A stretch of 64,000 nucleotides of DNA from Cadophora sp. MPI-SDFR-AT-0126 (lineage: Eukaryota > Ascomycota > Leotiomycetes > Helotiales > Ploettnerulaceae): the NCBI GenBank assembly GCA_020747065.1, contig JAGMVK010000015.1, positions 186,001-250,000 on the forward strand. The letters run 5' to 3'. A program made the translations under genes and the position numbers. Below are positions 1 to 11,610 of this stretch, one piece after another; position 1 is the stretch's first letter; each line of letters starts with the position of its first letter. The notes beneath the pieces were generated by a model that was not told the origin of the DNA, made no database searches, and saw only the letters and a list, made by a program, of their open reading frames with translations.

Positions 1-254
1 CTCGGGAGACAATATCAAAACAACCCGTTACCGATATATCGCATATAACCGCCTGGCGAGAAGCATACAAGGGCTTTGGAGCTAAGCCGAAGAAAGAGCG
101 TAATAGTCTGGAATCTTTGATGCGTCGCGTGGAGGGCAGCCTGCCTGGTGTTAACCGACTGACCGACATCTACAACGCTATTTCGATCAAACACCAAATC
201 CCCCTCGGAGGCGAGGACTTGGAGAGTCTATCTGGTTTCTGGGGATGTGACTGA
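1..254 (+). pseudogene. 3' end of a B3/B4 tRNA-binding-domain protein, probably truncated
   Basis: A reading frame open from the left edge (codons from base 3) ends at TGA 252-254. It reads like the B3/B4 domain related to the phenylalanyl-tRNA synthetase beta chain: a TAWREAYKGFGAKPKKERNS block, then NRLTDIYNAISIKH and PLGGEDLESL. Members normally continue another 50-80 residues past the GGEDL motif. Here the frame stops eight residues later, and I found no splice donor that restores a coding continuation. The C-terminus is therefore probably lost, unless this lineage has a short form. The start lies outside the window. Family assignment is from remembered motifs; truncation is inference. 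Confidence 0.6.
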
Positions 255-957
255 CAGAGAGACGGAGGGATTTAGCGTGAATATTTGGGATACTACTTCG
301 TACTTGAATGTGTTTCCCAGGCTGACCTATACCTAAGAGGGGTAAATGTTGTTAAATTCTGACGCTCTTTTGGTCTGTAACTACTGTTTTTGGTGAAGAT
401 TCGAGAGGTTCACATACACAGAATACAGATTATTTCCAACATGTACGAAGTATATGGGTTGTGTTAAGATGAGTTCGAGGAGTGGAAATGAGACTATTTG
501 AATAGAGAGCTAAGTAACCCTTTACATAAACGAATTGGCCAGAGGTAAAGTTCTCTTACTATCCTCCCCTTGGTTTAACTGTTAAATTTCTGGTAAGTTC
601 TCCGCCACGGGTATAACATTTAAACTAGGGGAATAGTAGAAGCCTGGAACTTAGAATGAATAAACGAACAAAGAAACAGACTTAGTTTTACTGATCGAGC
701 GCGATACGCCAATATTGTTTCCTTGTGACATGGGCCGTCGATTCGGAATCCAATCTCCGAAACTCTATCCTAGACACGCGGAAAGTACGCAACCTCGCTT
801 GAGCCCTCCGCATTTTCGGTATTCACATTGTCCGTACTGTCCGAGATGCAGCAACAGACAAGTTCTTGTATAAATTGGATGTTTGCCCGCCTTTGTCTCT
901 GCACCTGGCAGCGCAAGCACCACCATCTCTCGTTTGCACTACTTTCTTTCAGCAAAA
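255..957. other. Intergenic region, no gene recognised
   Basis: About 700 bases with no convincing coding frame. Bases 330-700 are AT-rich and contain no conserved motif I could name. The right end must hold the promoter and 5' leader of the FAD oxidoreductase; a C- and T-rich stretch precedes its ATG. Confidence 0.5.
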
Positions 958-2316
958 ATGAAAAATCTTCTCTCTACCTTTCTATTCTTGGGAGGGGCTG
1001 CAGGGCTCCAGACAATCAAGAAGGATGTTGTAATCGTTGGTGGTGGTTCTAGTGGCATCTACACTGGGATCTCACTCATGGACAAGGGGAAAGATGTAGT
1101 AATCATTGAAAAGTCGGACATTATTGGAAGCCACGCCAACACATACTATGATCCGGTCTCGAAAACGCCCCGGAATGTGGGAGTTCAAAGTTTACACAAT
1201 GTCTCTGTTGTCCGCGACTATCTGACCAGGCTCAATGTTACTGCTGGTCCGTATATATCGTACAGCGCCCAGACAACTTTGAATGTGGATTATATCACGG
1301 GCCTAGAGGTGAAGAATTACATAGCGCCAAACATTTCGGCCGTGGTGGCGGGTTGGGAGGCGTTCCGTTCTATCATTCAGGAGAAATACGGTTACCTAGA
1401 CGACGGTTTCTTCCTCCCGGATCCGGTCCCAAAGGAACTTTTGATGCCATTTTCGGAATTTTCTAACAAATACGGATTTGACGCCATTCTCCCGAGCCTG
1501 GCCACTGTCATTGAACCAGTCGAGGTTTGGAAAGAATCCACCTTGTACGTCATCAAGAACTTCGGCATCGAGTCTATCGATGCTCAACTCGCCTTTGCCA
1601 CCAGTGGTGGTTTTGTCCCGAGGGATGTCAACGACATCTACTTCAGCGCGGCGAAGATCCTAGGAAGCAGAGTACTGCTCAACTCGACTGTGCAAAGCGT
1701 GAAACGAAGCAATGACGGCGTGACCGTCGTAGTGAAGACGCCCACCGGCAGGATCTGTTACGAGGCTGATAAGATCATCATGGCCGCGCCTCCACTTATT
1801 CGGAATTTTGCTGGTTGGGACCTGTCCTCGAACGAGGCCCAGCTCTTCGGCAAGTTCCAATCCAAAAACACCCACATCGGCATCACTCGCAACCCAGAAT
1901 GGAACAATGTCAACATAAACGGCGTCGGACCCAGCTACGCGTCTACCACCGCCAGGCTCCCAGGGACGGTCTCAACCACTCCTACCGGCTTTAGCGACTC
2001 ATCGTACTACTCCTACATCTGTTTCATAGGTGAGGCTTCTGTCCAGCATGCGCAGACTCTCTACCAGTCGGAGATCAAAAAGTTGATCGCGAATGGGGTG
2101 CTGCCAGAGAGCAAGAACGAAATCGTCGAGTGGTTCAATCACAATCAATACATGAACTATGTCTCTAACGACGATATCAAGGCCGGTTTCTATACCAAGC
2201 TGAATAACCTGCAAGGGACATCTAGCACGTACTACGTGGGTGCTGCTTGGGCCGGGCAGGATTCTTCTTATATCTGGGGAGCTTGCAAGAGACTATTGCC
2301 GAAGCTCTTGGCATAG
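958..2316 (+). CDS. Secreted FAD/NAD(P)-binding oxidoreductase (flavin amine-oxidase-like)
   Basis: A single-exon gene of 452 residues. I chose the ATG at 958 rather than the upstream in-frame start at 883, because it has an A-rich Kozak context and gives a clean hydrophobic signal peptide (residues 1-17). The peptide is followed directly by a Rossmann FAD-binding motif, VVIVGGGSSG (residues 24-33), with a strand ending VVIIEK about 20 residues later. The rest fits the broad flavin-containing amine oxidoreductase/NAD(P)-binding family found in fungal secondary-metabolism enzymes such as cyclopiazonate dehydrogenase relatives. The C-terminal YYVGAAWAGQDSS stretch fits a second FAD-contact region. 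Substrate unknown. The nearest downstream gene is an SDR on the same strand, but co-function is only a guess. Confidence 0.8.
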   Translation: MKNLLSTFLFLGGAAGLQTIKKDVVIVGGGSSGIYTGISLMDKGKDVVIIEKSDIIGSHANTYYDPVSKTPRNVGVQSLHNVSVVRDYLTRLNVTAGPYISYSAQTTLNVDYITGLEVKNYIAPNISAVVAGWEAFRSIIQEKYGYLDDGFFLPDPVPKELLMPFSEFSNKYGFDAILPSLATVIEPVEVWKESTLYVIKNFGIESIDAQLAFATSGGFVPRDVNDIYFSAAKILGSRVLLNSTVQSVKRSNDGVTVVVKTPTGRICYEADKIIMAAPPLIRNFAGWDLSSNEAQLFGKFQSKNTHIGITRNPEWNNVNINGVGPSYASTTARLPGTVSTTPTGFSDSSYYSYICFIGEASVQHAQTLYQSEIKKLIANGVLPESKNEIVEWFNHNQYMNYVSNDDIKAGFYTKLNNLQGTSSTYYVGAAWAGQDSSYIWGACKRLLPKLLA

Positions 2317-2939
2317 AGGTTGATTCTGTCGCGTTCTGTGAGAAGACGGGGGAGAAGAGAAGGTGTATTGGGGCGAAAACACGGATGTTACATCTAAGTT
2401 TAGAGAGGTTAACGAGATTAATTCCGCTTCGAGCTTGGATTTTCGCCTAATTGTCAATAAGATATTTCCTATTAAAATACCTTCCGATAATACACCGAAT
2501 TTCTTTCGAATAGAGCTTGTTTGGCTATGTATCACCATCCGCCGACTTGTACCACGCCGATCCCTTCCGCGCGTATAACGCGGCCGCCCCTCCCGCACGA
2601 AATGTGCTGAGCTTTACCTACAGTATCTCTTGCGGCTGCGGTCCATATGCGGCTGCGGTCTCCATCCGCGGCCGCGTTTTCCATGCATTTATCATGATGC
2701 GGCTAGTCTGAAGATCCTAGAATCTGGAACCCCCCAGTAAACTCGCTCTTCTCGAAGTTATACGAATAGAAGAGGGCATTATATATGTCTGTCCAGTCCG
2801 CTTTTGCCAAAGGACTTTTTCGATCTGCATTTACACTTGCAACCCACTGGGCGGTATTTAAACCCCACCAACACATCACCTCAGCGCACTGAATCGCCGC
2901 GAGCAATACCTTTATCCTGCAAAGAGACCATCGATCACT
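2317..2939. other. Intergenic region with GC-rich short repeats
   Basis: No gene seen. At 2627-2680 a GC-rich block carries two near copies of TGCGGCTGCGGTC, each followed by a CCAT/CAT step, and then a CCGCGGCCGCG palindrome. The right end is the promoter of the SDR gene. Confidence 0.5.
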
Positions 2940-4215
2940 ATGAGTGTCCGGCGAAGCACTTTTATCCCTTACAAGCCGGTTCTCACCGAGAAGAACCTGC
3001 CGGACCAGTCTGGCAAGGTAACCTCTTACCCACTCGGCCATTAATCACCGCCAGCCATTCAAACTTAATTCGCTAACACTCAGCTCTACCAAATAGGTCT
3101 TCTTGGTCACTGGTGGATCAGGCGGCTTAGGCACAGAACTCATCAATATCCTCTATCAGCACCATGCGAAGATCTGGATCGCCGCGCGGTCCACCGCCAA
3201 GACCGAGGAAGTCATGGCCAAGATCAAAAAGGCTCACCCTTCTTCTCGCGGTCAGTTGCTCTCCCTTAAACTCCAACTGGACGATTTGACCACAATCAAG
3301 ACATCTGCCCAGGAATTCCTCGCTCAAGAAACGCGCCTCGACATCCTCTGGAATAATGCTGGTGTGATGGTTCCGCCACAGGGCTCCAAAACGATCCAGG
3401 GTTACGAGCTGCAGCTCGGTGTAAACAACCTTGGCCACTTCCTTTTCACTTATTTCCTCACACCTCTCCTTGCTAAGACCGCCAAGATGGCACCATCCAA
3501 TTCTGTTCGCGTCATTTGGGTGTCGTCTAGCGCTGCTGACGGAGCACCGCATCCTGCCATCGACTTTTCCAATATGGACTATCACAAAGAGGAGGGCATC
3601 TGGAGCAAGTACTCACGCAGTAAGGCTGGCAATGTCATCCATTCCGCCGAGTTCGCTAGACGGTGTGCAAACACCGGGATCATCAGCCTTGTAAGTCCTT
3701 CATTTTATCTCCTTTCTTTAGCATATAAGGAGCCAGATGCATAGGGGCGAAGGCATTTTGTTCGCTCGAAATATGGATTTGTTGCTCACCATCGTCGTTC
3801 TCCAGGCACTGAACCCCGGTAACTTCGTCACGAACCTCCAGCAGAATATGCCTAGGATGCAGTTGGCAATGTTTGTAAGTCCTAACAATACCGCCTCGAC
3901 TTTGTAAATAGAAAGAAAAAATACTGACGGCCAGTTCATTTTAGAAACTCATCGCGCACCAGCCAAAGAATGGCGCATACACTGAGCTCTTCGCCGGCTT
4001 GGACCCCTCGATTACGGAGAAGGACAACGGCGGCTGGGGTGAGTTATCTCAAACCTAGCTTTGACCTAACCCCAGGGTGTAATAACTAACGATGAATTAT
4101 GAACAAAGTATCCCCATTCGGCAAGAAGGAAGCACCTCGCAAAGACCTGGTCGAGCCCGAGCTCGGTAAGCAGTATTGGGAGTGGAGTGAGAAGCAAGTC
4201 AAGCCGTACATGTGA
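2940..4215 (+). CDS. Short-chain dehydrogenase/reductase (five exons)
   Basis: Exons 2940-3017, 3097-3690, 3806-3874, 3945-4038 and 4109-4215 join in phase to give 313 residues. All junctions are GT-AG. The protein has the classical SDR signature: cofactor loop TGGSGGLG (residues 31-38), NNAG (112-115), an active-site Ser in WVSSSAAD, and Y198-x3-K202 (YSRSK). The N-terminal extension and the bulky C-terminal tail resemble the WW-oxidoreductase/retinol-dehydrogenase-like SDRs common in fungi, which usually use NADP(H). The substrate cannot be told. It lies 620 bases downstream of the FAD oxidoreductase on the same strand. Confidence 0.88.
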
Positions 4216-5053
4216 ATGCAGTTCTATCTAGATGTGATAGAATGTAGTTGTACAGGGTTAGAAGCATATGCGACAGATAATGCGATTATTGAGAAGGTAT
4301 GGAAAGGTCTTAACTATCATACATTCGTGTCTTATGTTTGGCCATTCTGTTTTCTTTTTTCAAGTACAGGAAAGAAAAATTTGAAATGAATAAGATATCG
4401 CAATACCGTTACCGCGAGCAAGTCTAACTCCAAGTCTTTCAGAAAGTTCGGCTACACATTTATTCCTATGAGAAGGAGAAGTTCGCTGCTGGTGAATATC
4501 CTGTTTGGTTGCGTAGTTTATTGGGACAACGCAGAATTTCATGCCTTGAATTTATCTTCTCTTAATCCTATTTTCCATTCCTCTACTCGACAGGGAGAGA
4601 GTTAACATCTCGTCTCTCTATACTCAAGTATGGCTCACCCTGGAGTTTCAGACGACTACTAGTTGCTCCAGTGTGCCGTCAAGTGCCGCTGCTGTCTTAT
4701 CCTGCTGATGTGTGATGACGCTGGATATGGGCTTTATGGGTATGTGGATCGGGATAGCTAAAAGATTCTTAATTTCATGTGAAACGATGATTTTATCCAA
4801 TACCCTCAAAAGCTTGTGCATAGGGGTGTACCATGGATTCTTTGGGTTACGGAGGGGGAAAACGAGAGCAGACAGAAGACCGAACCTTTATGCAATGAAA
4901 AATCCTGTGTATCCCAGTGGGGGGAAACGACAATTGTACATTTGATTGATTTCTCATGCTCTCGCAAGAAATCAAACACAGAAAACCCGGAGGCAGAGCT
5001 GCTTTTACATAACTCCCCAGCCTCTCGCCTAAGAATTGGTCTCCGTCGTAGCT
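4216..5053. other. Intergenic region between convergent genes
   Basis: Holds the 3' ends of the SDR (+) and the Zn2Cys6 regulator (-). I see no coding frame with recognisable features. No repeat beyond simple AT-rich stretches. Confidence 0.5.
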
Positions 5054-7130
5054 CTAATACTCGTTATTGTTCCTCGTTCTCCTTGACACATTATGAAAAG
5101 TTAGAATCTCGACATATTTCATGCTCAACCTCCATCTTTTTCCTAACATATCCATAAAAGGCTCCAAATCACTTAAACTCGACTTATTGACTTCATCCCC
5201 GTTCTCTCCCAGAAGCCAGTGCAGCGTTGCCATAGAACAGTACATAAGGTCAAGTATAAATGGGCTGACCTTGCCCAGCTGCCATCGTAAGGATTCATCT
5301 GATTCGATCGTTGCTGAGAGCTCCATTGCAAGACTGTGCGCTTGTCGGCTGGCCTGCTGGACGACCTGCATCGAGCGGGACTGCATCTGGAGTTCTTCTT
5401 GGGTCTTTGCACCCGAAGTAACGATATACCCCGCCTGTGGGATGATTTTCTCTGGGCAGGTAAAAGAGTCAAGAGCGATGAAGAGTGCGGAGCGGACGAG
5501 GCAGCGGGGCGCGAGGAGGCGGATGAAGCTGTCAGTGTTGGACAGTCCAGGTGTATTATCCATGACCGCGCTGAACCCGCTGAGTTCGTCAGCAAGAGAC
5601 ATGAGCTCCGTGAGGCGCGAGCTGCTCATGAGCTGCTTGCTGCGCGCTAAGGTTTCGGCGCGACCGACATAGATGGCTGCTTGACAGAGGCGGGCGTAAT
5701 AGGACTGATGGACTTGGTAATGGGTGGACACAGCGTGGCCCCAAGCGCGGGTTACGTCTCCAGCGTCCTACAAGGCGTTTTGTTAGTGCAAAAATTCACC
5801 CGTAGAGAAGGACAGAAACAGGGAGAGATTTCGCACCCATGCCTCGTCATCGGCTGGCAGCCTGCCATCGGGGGGTTGCTCTGCAACCGAGCAAGGCCTC
5901 CTGCTCCCCATCGAAATAATCCTATCAAGAATAAATATGGCCCACCAAACTCTTCTTCTCTCCTCGGCGCCTGTCCATGTAGTCTAATTTCAAGGGCTCA
6001 GTCAAATCCAAAGTATCACGCAAGATGGCCATTATAGACGCTGAAAGCTCGGGCAAGATATACATACGGTCTGGCCCATGAAGGTCACGTCCATCTCTCC
6101 ACAGGAAAGTCCAAGGATGTCGGCATATCGTGCGCACGCCCCGACGGTCATCCAGGCGGCAGGATATATGGAATGACTGTACTCGTAAAGTGCAATAAGA
6201 ACCATGGCCTGGAGACAGAGCAGTGAGACGACACCGCTCCCTTCTAGGCCGCTAAGAAAACCCTTGGCTATGGAGTACAATGTGCCATCGGCAACCTCAT
6301 CTACCTGCGCGGTAATTAGTTTCATGGCAAGAAATAGCATAGCTAGATCAGGGCCTCCATTTCGCACGGGGATACCAAGGTGCATCCTCTTCTTAGACAC
6401 CATGGGCATCCACCTGTGGATAGTACTAAAGTAGTCGGCCGACGTATCGACAACGACATTTCCTTGGCTGAGGAGAGCAAGAACGTCCTGGAACAGAGTC
6501 AGCAGGCACATTTCTTTCTCATGATGGCAGAACTGCTACTATTGCGCAGTTAAGGGGTGTCACGCCTGAAAGCAGCATTATTGCAAAACCGGACAACCAG
6601 TCTAACACTGTACCCAATTTCATGAAAAGGGATAAAAGCGGCCCGTTTCGCATGCATTCAGAGAATATTCTTACCGTAGGGATACCGACTGACGGATCCG
6701 GCATCTGAATCCCAGCCCAGACAAAGCAATCGATATCAAGAAACAGGGCCGCGGGGAAATCGGGCTCCTGTTGTTCAGAGACCATGGGCACACTTGGCGA
6801 GACAATACTTTGCCCAGAATTTCGAGCCCCGCCAACATCAGACAAGGTGCGATGAGATTCGGCGGGCGATGAAGTATCGCCACTAGATGTGTTGGGAGTG
6901 GTGTTCAAGCGATCCTCGAGCTCGCTCAGTCTTTTCTGCAGAGCTGCGAACGCGGCCGCGGTCGGCGGGGGGTCCGACGCATCAGAATATACACACATTC
7001 GGCCAGTCCGTCTGCAGAGACTGCACTGCGGTACGGCCTTGTCGCATCGTCGCTTCTGCCTCTTGCAGGCTACGCAGGCCTGGTCGGCGTTCGAGGCCAG
7101 GCGTTCAGGCGGGGTTGCCATAACGCTCAA
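5054..7130 (-). CDS. Zn2Cys6 fungal-specific transcription factor (four exons)
   Basis: Exons, read on the minus strand: 7130-6675, 6532-6068, 5983-5837 and 5767-5054. All junctions are GT-AG and in phase, giving about 593 residues; a second in-frame ATG at 7121 may be the real start. The N-terminus has a complete GAL4-type cluster, C-VA-C-KRQKRR-C-DKAVPQ-C-SL-C-RRTGRM-C, followed by a short leucine-rich linker. The middle matches the fungal_trans (MHR) domain: the IHRWMPMVSKKRM region, a conserved helix with ARYADILGL, then GAEERRRVWWAIF and LDRIISMGSRRP at the exon 3 start. It probably acts in the nucleus on CGG-type sites; target genes unknown. It faces the SDR tail to tail. Confidence 0.88.
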
Positions 7131-8191
7131 TTTTTACACGGTAAGGTATGGATGGTACTATACGCAGAAGCAGTGGAAGCGGGAAATCACGAATAGCGAT
7201 AGTATGAAGGAGGAGAATATGGCCTCTCCCTTTACTTAACCCTGATTGTATTCACTCACGGCAGCTGCCGAACGAAGTCTCCGCAATATCTAACGACGTA
7301 CGTAACGCGGATTCTGCGGCCGCACCATCCAGGTTCTGCGACAACCCGCGACAGCGGGTTCCAACAAGTATTCGCACCGCCCTGGCAGCCCAATCACACC
7401 CCGACTAATCACAAACCATGGCTCCATGAGTTTAGTAAACCTTATTTTAGCCTTCATAAATAGTAGCACCATAGAAAGCAACATCACCGCCCCGTTCCTC
7501 TTTGAGAGCTCCTTTCTTTACTTCCAGGGGAAGTGGTATGCATCGACCAGGTAAACGAGTTAGGCACAGACAGACCCCCGGGAAGTCTATGCGCTCTTGT
7601 TGCTTGTATACGGTAATCAAAGGAATAATGTAAGGCGCTAAAGATTCATTAATAGTCTATGCGCGCCTTTTATTGATAAACAGAGTAACAAGGGCTAGCT
7701 TAAGGAAATCTGTAAAAAAAAAAAAAAAAAACGTAAGAAACGCATGTGATTAGATAGATACTAGTATAGAACGGAAGAAATACCTATTAATGTTTTAAGA
7801 CTTTAGTAGTCCTAAGCTATCTACAAGAACTCCCTTCTCGGCGTATTTTGCACAGCAGTAAAATGAATTGATATGCAATGGCTGAGAAAGATCTCTCAGC
7901 TGATTGTTCTTCCATCTCACGCTGCTCTTGATGCGCTTCATAATGTTTGATGGGTGTTTGAAGTGCGCTGTTTTTGTCACGTCACTACGTGAACAATACC
8001 GCGATGACGACATCGTATCTCCGCTTATTTGAACCTCGACATTCCTCATTGTCTTATGACTTGAGTGATAGTTATAGCTATATCTCCTTACCTCGAGTTT
8101 CAGAAGCAAATTCTTACGTCCCGGAGAGAATTCTACTCACTTGAAAATTACACCGCATCTGACGGGAAACTTTGTTCCCACCTCCCTCGAA
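7131..8191. other. Intergenic promoter region with an A18 tract
   Basis: A bidirectional promoter region between the regulator (-) and the gene at 8192 (+). It contains an uninterrupted run of 18 A at 7714-7731 and AT-rich flanks. No supported gene. Confidence 0.5.
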
Positions 8192-9240
8192 ATGTCTTGG
8201 ATGGACTCATGGTCGCGCCCCAACAAACACGCCGCCACCCCTCCACCATTATACCTTACACATGGCTCTTCTGTATCATATTGCCACAGTTGCGGTCGGG
8301 TAATCAGCGGACGCAAGAAGACGACTGGCCCAACAGAAGTCAAGTACTGCTCTTCACGATGTCGGAACAGTAAACCCGGCCCTTTGGATCGGAAGATTGA
8401 GACTACATTTGTTAAGATGTTGGATGGGGCCACGGCTAAAACGTTGATGGCTAGCGAAGATAATAGCGATATTGTTGCTAACGATAAGGATGGGAAAGAG
8501 GGCAAAAAGGATCAACACGGAGCGAGCGGGAAGAAAAGTAAGAAGGCTGCGAAGGCTACGAAGGGCGACCACAGGATTATTCTCGACTGTAGTGAGGTGG
8601 AAAAAGTTGTCTTTCAGAGGTTGAAAGATCCAGATAAGGTCTTTGGCAGAAGAAAGAATCGGAGAGCAAGATATGTTATGTATGCTTACTTCTTCCCCAT
8701 AATTTATCTGAGGATACTACTGACCATTCAGACAGCGAGAGACCCGAAGATTGGAAAAGTGTGGACATGGTCGACAAGAACGAGTCGCAAAAGCAAGAAG
8801 CTCATTCACCGCCATCTGACGACGAGTTAAGCTCTGAATCAGAATCCTCATCAGGTCTGGAGCTCAAAGCTCAGCAGGTAATTTCACCCGTCCTAGACAT
8901 GGTCCCCTTCGGCTACGGCAGCGGCAAGATACGACCTCCTCAATCTCAGAATTCCATCAATGGTAGCGTAGGCGGCGAAAAGGGTTGGGCAGAGCGCATC
9001 GAAGAGACGGAGGAGATGAAGAAGAAGCGAAGGGAAGGACAGCAGAGAGCTGAAGAGAGGGAGATGGTCAGAAAAGCTGCCAGAAGAGGATGTGCTTTTG
9101 GTTTTGTGATTGAGGATGGAAGCGAAGAGAAAGGAGAAATGCCAAAGAGGAGGATGTGCGAGGCTGTGATGAAGGGGCAAGTTGTTGAGTCGAGTTTCGC
9201 GAAGGGGGAGTGGGGGATCCGCTGGAGAGAGAAGGTGTGA
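8192..9240 (+). CDS. Conserved fungal protein with CxxC pairs and charged C-terminus
   Basis: Start at ATG 8192 (MSWMDSWSRP) rather than the in-frame ATG at 8141, because the shorter N-terminus is the one I associate with this conserved but unnamed fungal family. A likely intron, 8680-8735 (GTATGC...ACAG), keeps phase and gives 330 residues. Near the N-terminus is YCHSCGRVI followed about 20 residues later by KYCSSRCRN, a plausible zinc-binding pair. The middle is lysine-rich and low-complexity, followed by DRRVKDPDKVFGRR-like and RAEEREMVRKAARRG helices. Function unknown; nuclear location is inferred only from basic charge. Intron boundaries are moderately certain. Confidence 0.6.
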
Positions 9241-9346
9241 GTGGAGAGGGGAGGTTCCCATAGCAGGTCCACAATGGCAATATCACATGCAGCAACCAGC
9301 ATTTCGCCCTATCTCTGACTGTTGTTCTGACCTCCTTTGCAGCTAA

Positions 9347-9721
9347 ATAATCCTACCAGATGTGATCGCTGAAACTCTCGCCACGTTAGCCTTGTCATTT
9401 CCTGCGGTGAATCGTACAACTAGGAAATGGTATGGCAACTTACAAGAACTACATAACCTTGATCCTGGCACTTTCAACCGACCATATCTGAGCCATGAAG
9501 ACTGCGACATTCAATTTTTCAAGCACTGGGGCCCTCGACTTGCCAAAATAAAACGGGCTTTCGGCGACCACGAACCGAATGGACCTGTTCAATGGTGGAG
9601 AGACGATCGAAGGCAAGTGCAATGGTGGGCTTTTTGGACTGCCGTGTTGGTTCTCATTTTGACTGTTACATTCGGTCTGATACAGTCCGTGGCATCAATC
9701 TTGCAGGTGCTCAAAGCGTAG
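9347..9721 (+). pseudogene. Orphan C-terminal membrane-domain fragment of a larger fungal protein
   Basis: An open stretch ending at TAG 9719-9721. It encodes the carboxyl-terminal module often seen at the end of larger fungal proteins: a FFKHWGPRLAKIK block, a WWRDDRR linker, then one hydrophobic segment (FWTAVLVLILTVTFGLI) and a short tail. In intact proteins it follows several hundred residues of variable sequence. Here an in-frame stop lies just upstream (TAA 9344-9346) and the preceding 100 bases show no coding signal. It is most likely a 3' remnant, or the last exon of a gene whose other exons I cannot see. Confidence 0.55.
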
Positions 9722-11610
9722 TAGAAGCAGTGTTATGTTTGTTCATAAGAGCTCAATTTAGCAAGCCTCAAACAATATTTCTGCCTTTTAGATTATCCAG
9801 AATACAGAGGATGTGAACATCTGCATCTTAGAGTATTTCGCCATTCTTGTAAGTCGAGTCACAAGTCTAGTTCACAGCTGGCCCGTTTTAGCATCACTCT
9901 AATGATTCTAATGAGCGCCCGATACTAGAGCTGTTCAGACGTCAAAGTTGAACGTGGTGATGCTTGCTGAGATGCGGATGAGCGAACGGTTTTGCGGTAT
10001 TGCACTGCTTGTAGAAACAAATGTCATCATGTAGGAATGACTTGCATTTGTGGAAGTGTTATTGGATGGTTGAGAAAATGAGGTGTAAGTAATTCTAACC
10101 ATACAGCTCGGCAAAGGTAATCATTCGAATCTTGCAGTTTGGTAAATCATCCCACGGGTCTGAGCCCTCTCAACCTTTCGCTACCGCCCAAGGCACTCGC
10201 CAGAAGAGCGTGGCATACCCTCATACATCGCTGGAAATGGAACAGTTAGCACGATTAAATGACTTGTTTGACCCGTCCCAACAACTCTGCCATACTGTCT
10301 TGCTTAAATGCAGTCAACTACCAGCCGACGTCCAGCTTTACGAAGAATTGCCTTTATCCAGTCGTGTCAGATATGATACGCAATATGTTCTGCCATGTTT
10401 TCTGGCGCTCGCGTGAAATTCTCGAATTTTCTCTAGGAACCCCCTCTTAAATGTTATTAAACTAAATTTCAAGAAAATTAATAAAGAATTAAAATAATTA
10501 ATTATTATTAAAGTAGAATAGTATAAGAAGTAATAAGATTTAGCAAGGTAGCCGAAATTCGAGAGTAGTCGAAAGGGAGGAAGTGAGATGTTAAGGAAGG
10601 AAAATGCAATTCGCGAAAAAACGCGGTTTTACGTTTTTCGGCTAATACTTAAAACGGGTTACTTACTATACATAGCTTCATACTGGAGCCGAATTTCTCC
10701 CGCGCAAACGTCACAGACGGCGAATGGTTGCCAGGACGGAACAGACGGCTTCCAACTTTTTAAAGCAAGTTCAAAGGCCGACTTTGAACGCAATTATGTA
10801 AGGCTATTGTGCTCTCTATTGTGTTCTTTTTTTTGGCGCTAAGCTGTTGCAAGTATGCCCTCTGCTTTTACTTCCTCCCAATTCAAGATGATGCCAGCGA
10901 ACCTCCCAGATCTTATCTGCTGCACAACACTCGTGCCATGACTGGGGACTTGGTTATCCCGCACCCAGCCTTTTGGGACTTACCCCTCCTTTGCTGTGTT
11001 ATCATTTGGCAAATTGAAGCATTCTGCGAGATTTTGAGCAAGTTTGCTCTCAGCCAAGGCAGTTCTGCAGCCTCGTAGCCTTGGCATATCAAGCCTCACG
11101 AGCAAGTTTCCTGCCCGAGGGACTGAAGCATAGATATCATCATTGGTCAATGGGGCTGCACACCGACCCAGAGCCTCGCCTGGAGGGGAAGTGAGCCCTG
11201 AATATCTCGACAGTCCTCGTGGGATTGGATGCTGGTAGTGGGCTAGTAGCAGCTCCATGCTCTGCCCATTTAGCAAGCAAGGGTTCATCTGCATCTTTGA
11301 CCGTGGACGGGATCAGAACAGAACAAAAGGTCCCAACAGTCCAATTGCACCCAGATACTACCATCAATACCCTGCCCTGGGAACGGGATCTTACCTTATC
11401 GGTGGTGGGGTGAACATGAGCACTTTACGGAAGTGAGTGAATAAATGGCAGGCGCCGGGGTCCTTTTGACAGGTCAGCTCCGCCTTGACTATCGAGAGCT
11501 TGACAGATATAAGGCCACGCGAAGTACCCCCGTATTCAAGATTCTGACTCAATAGAACTCAACACTCGACAGGACTCAACCAATTCTCAATACGGAAAAG
11601 AAGCTTCAAG
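9722..11610. other. Gene-poor region with an AT-rich core
   Basis: No gene recognised. An open frame at 10132-10416 (94 codons) has no recognisable motif. Bases 10440-10560 are strongly AT-rich, poor in G and C, and end at sharp borders, which could mark a decayed mobile element. The last 150 bases contain a TATAAG box at about 11512, belonging to the next gene. Confidence 0.45.

Noticed and set aside
3127..3585. Antisense open frame (152 codons) opposite the SDR gene
   Set aside because: A shadow of the well-supported SDR exon 2.
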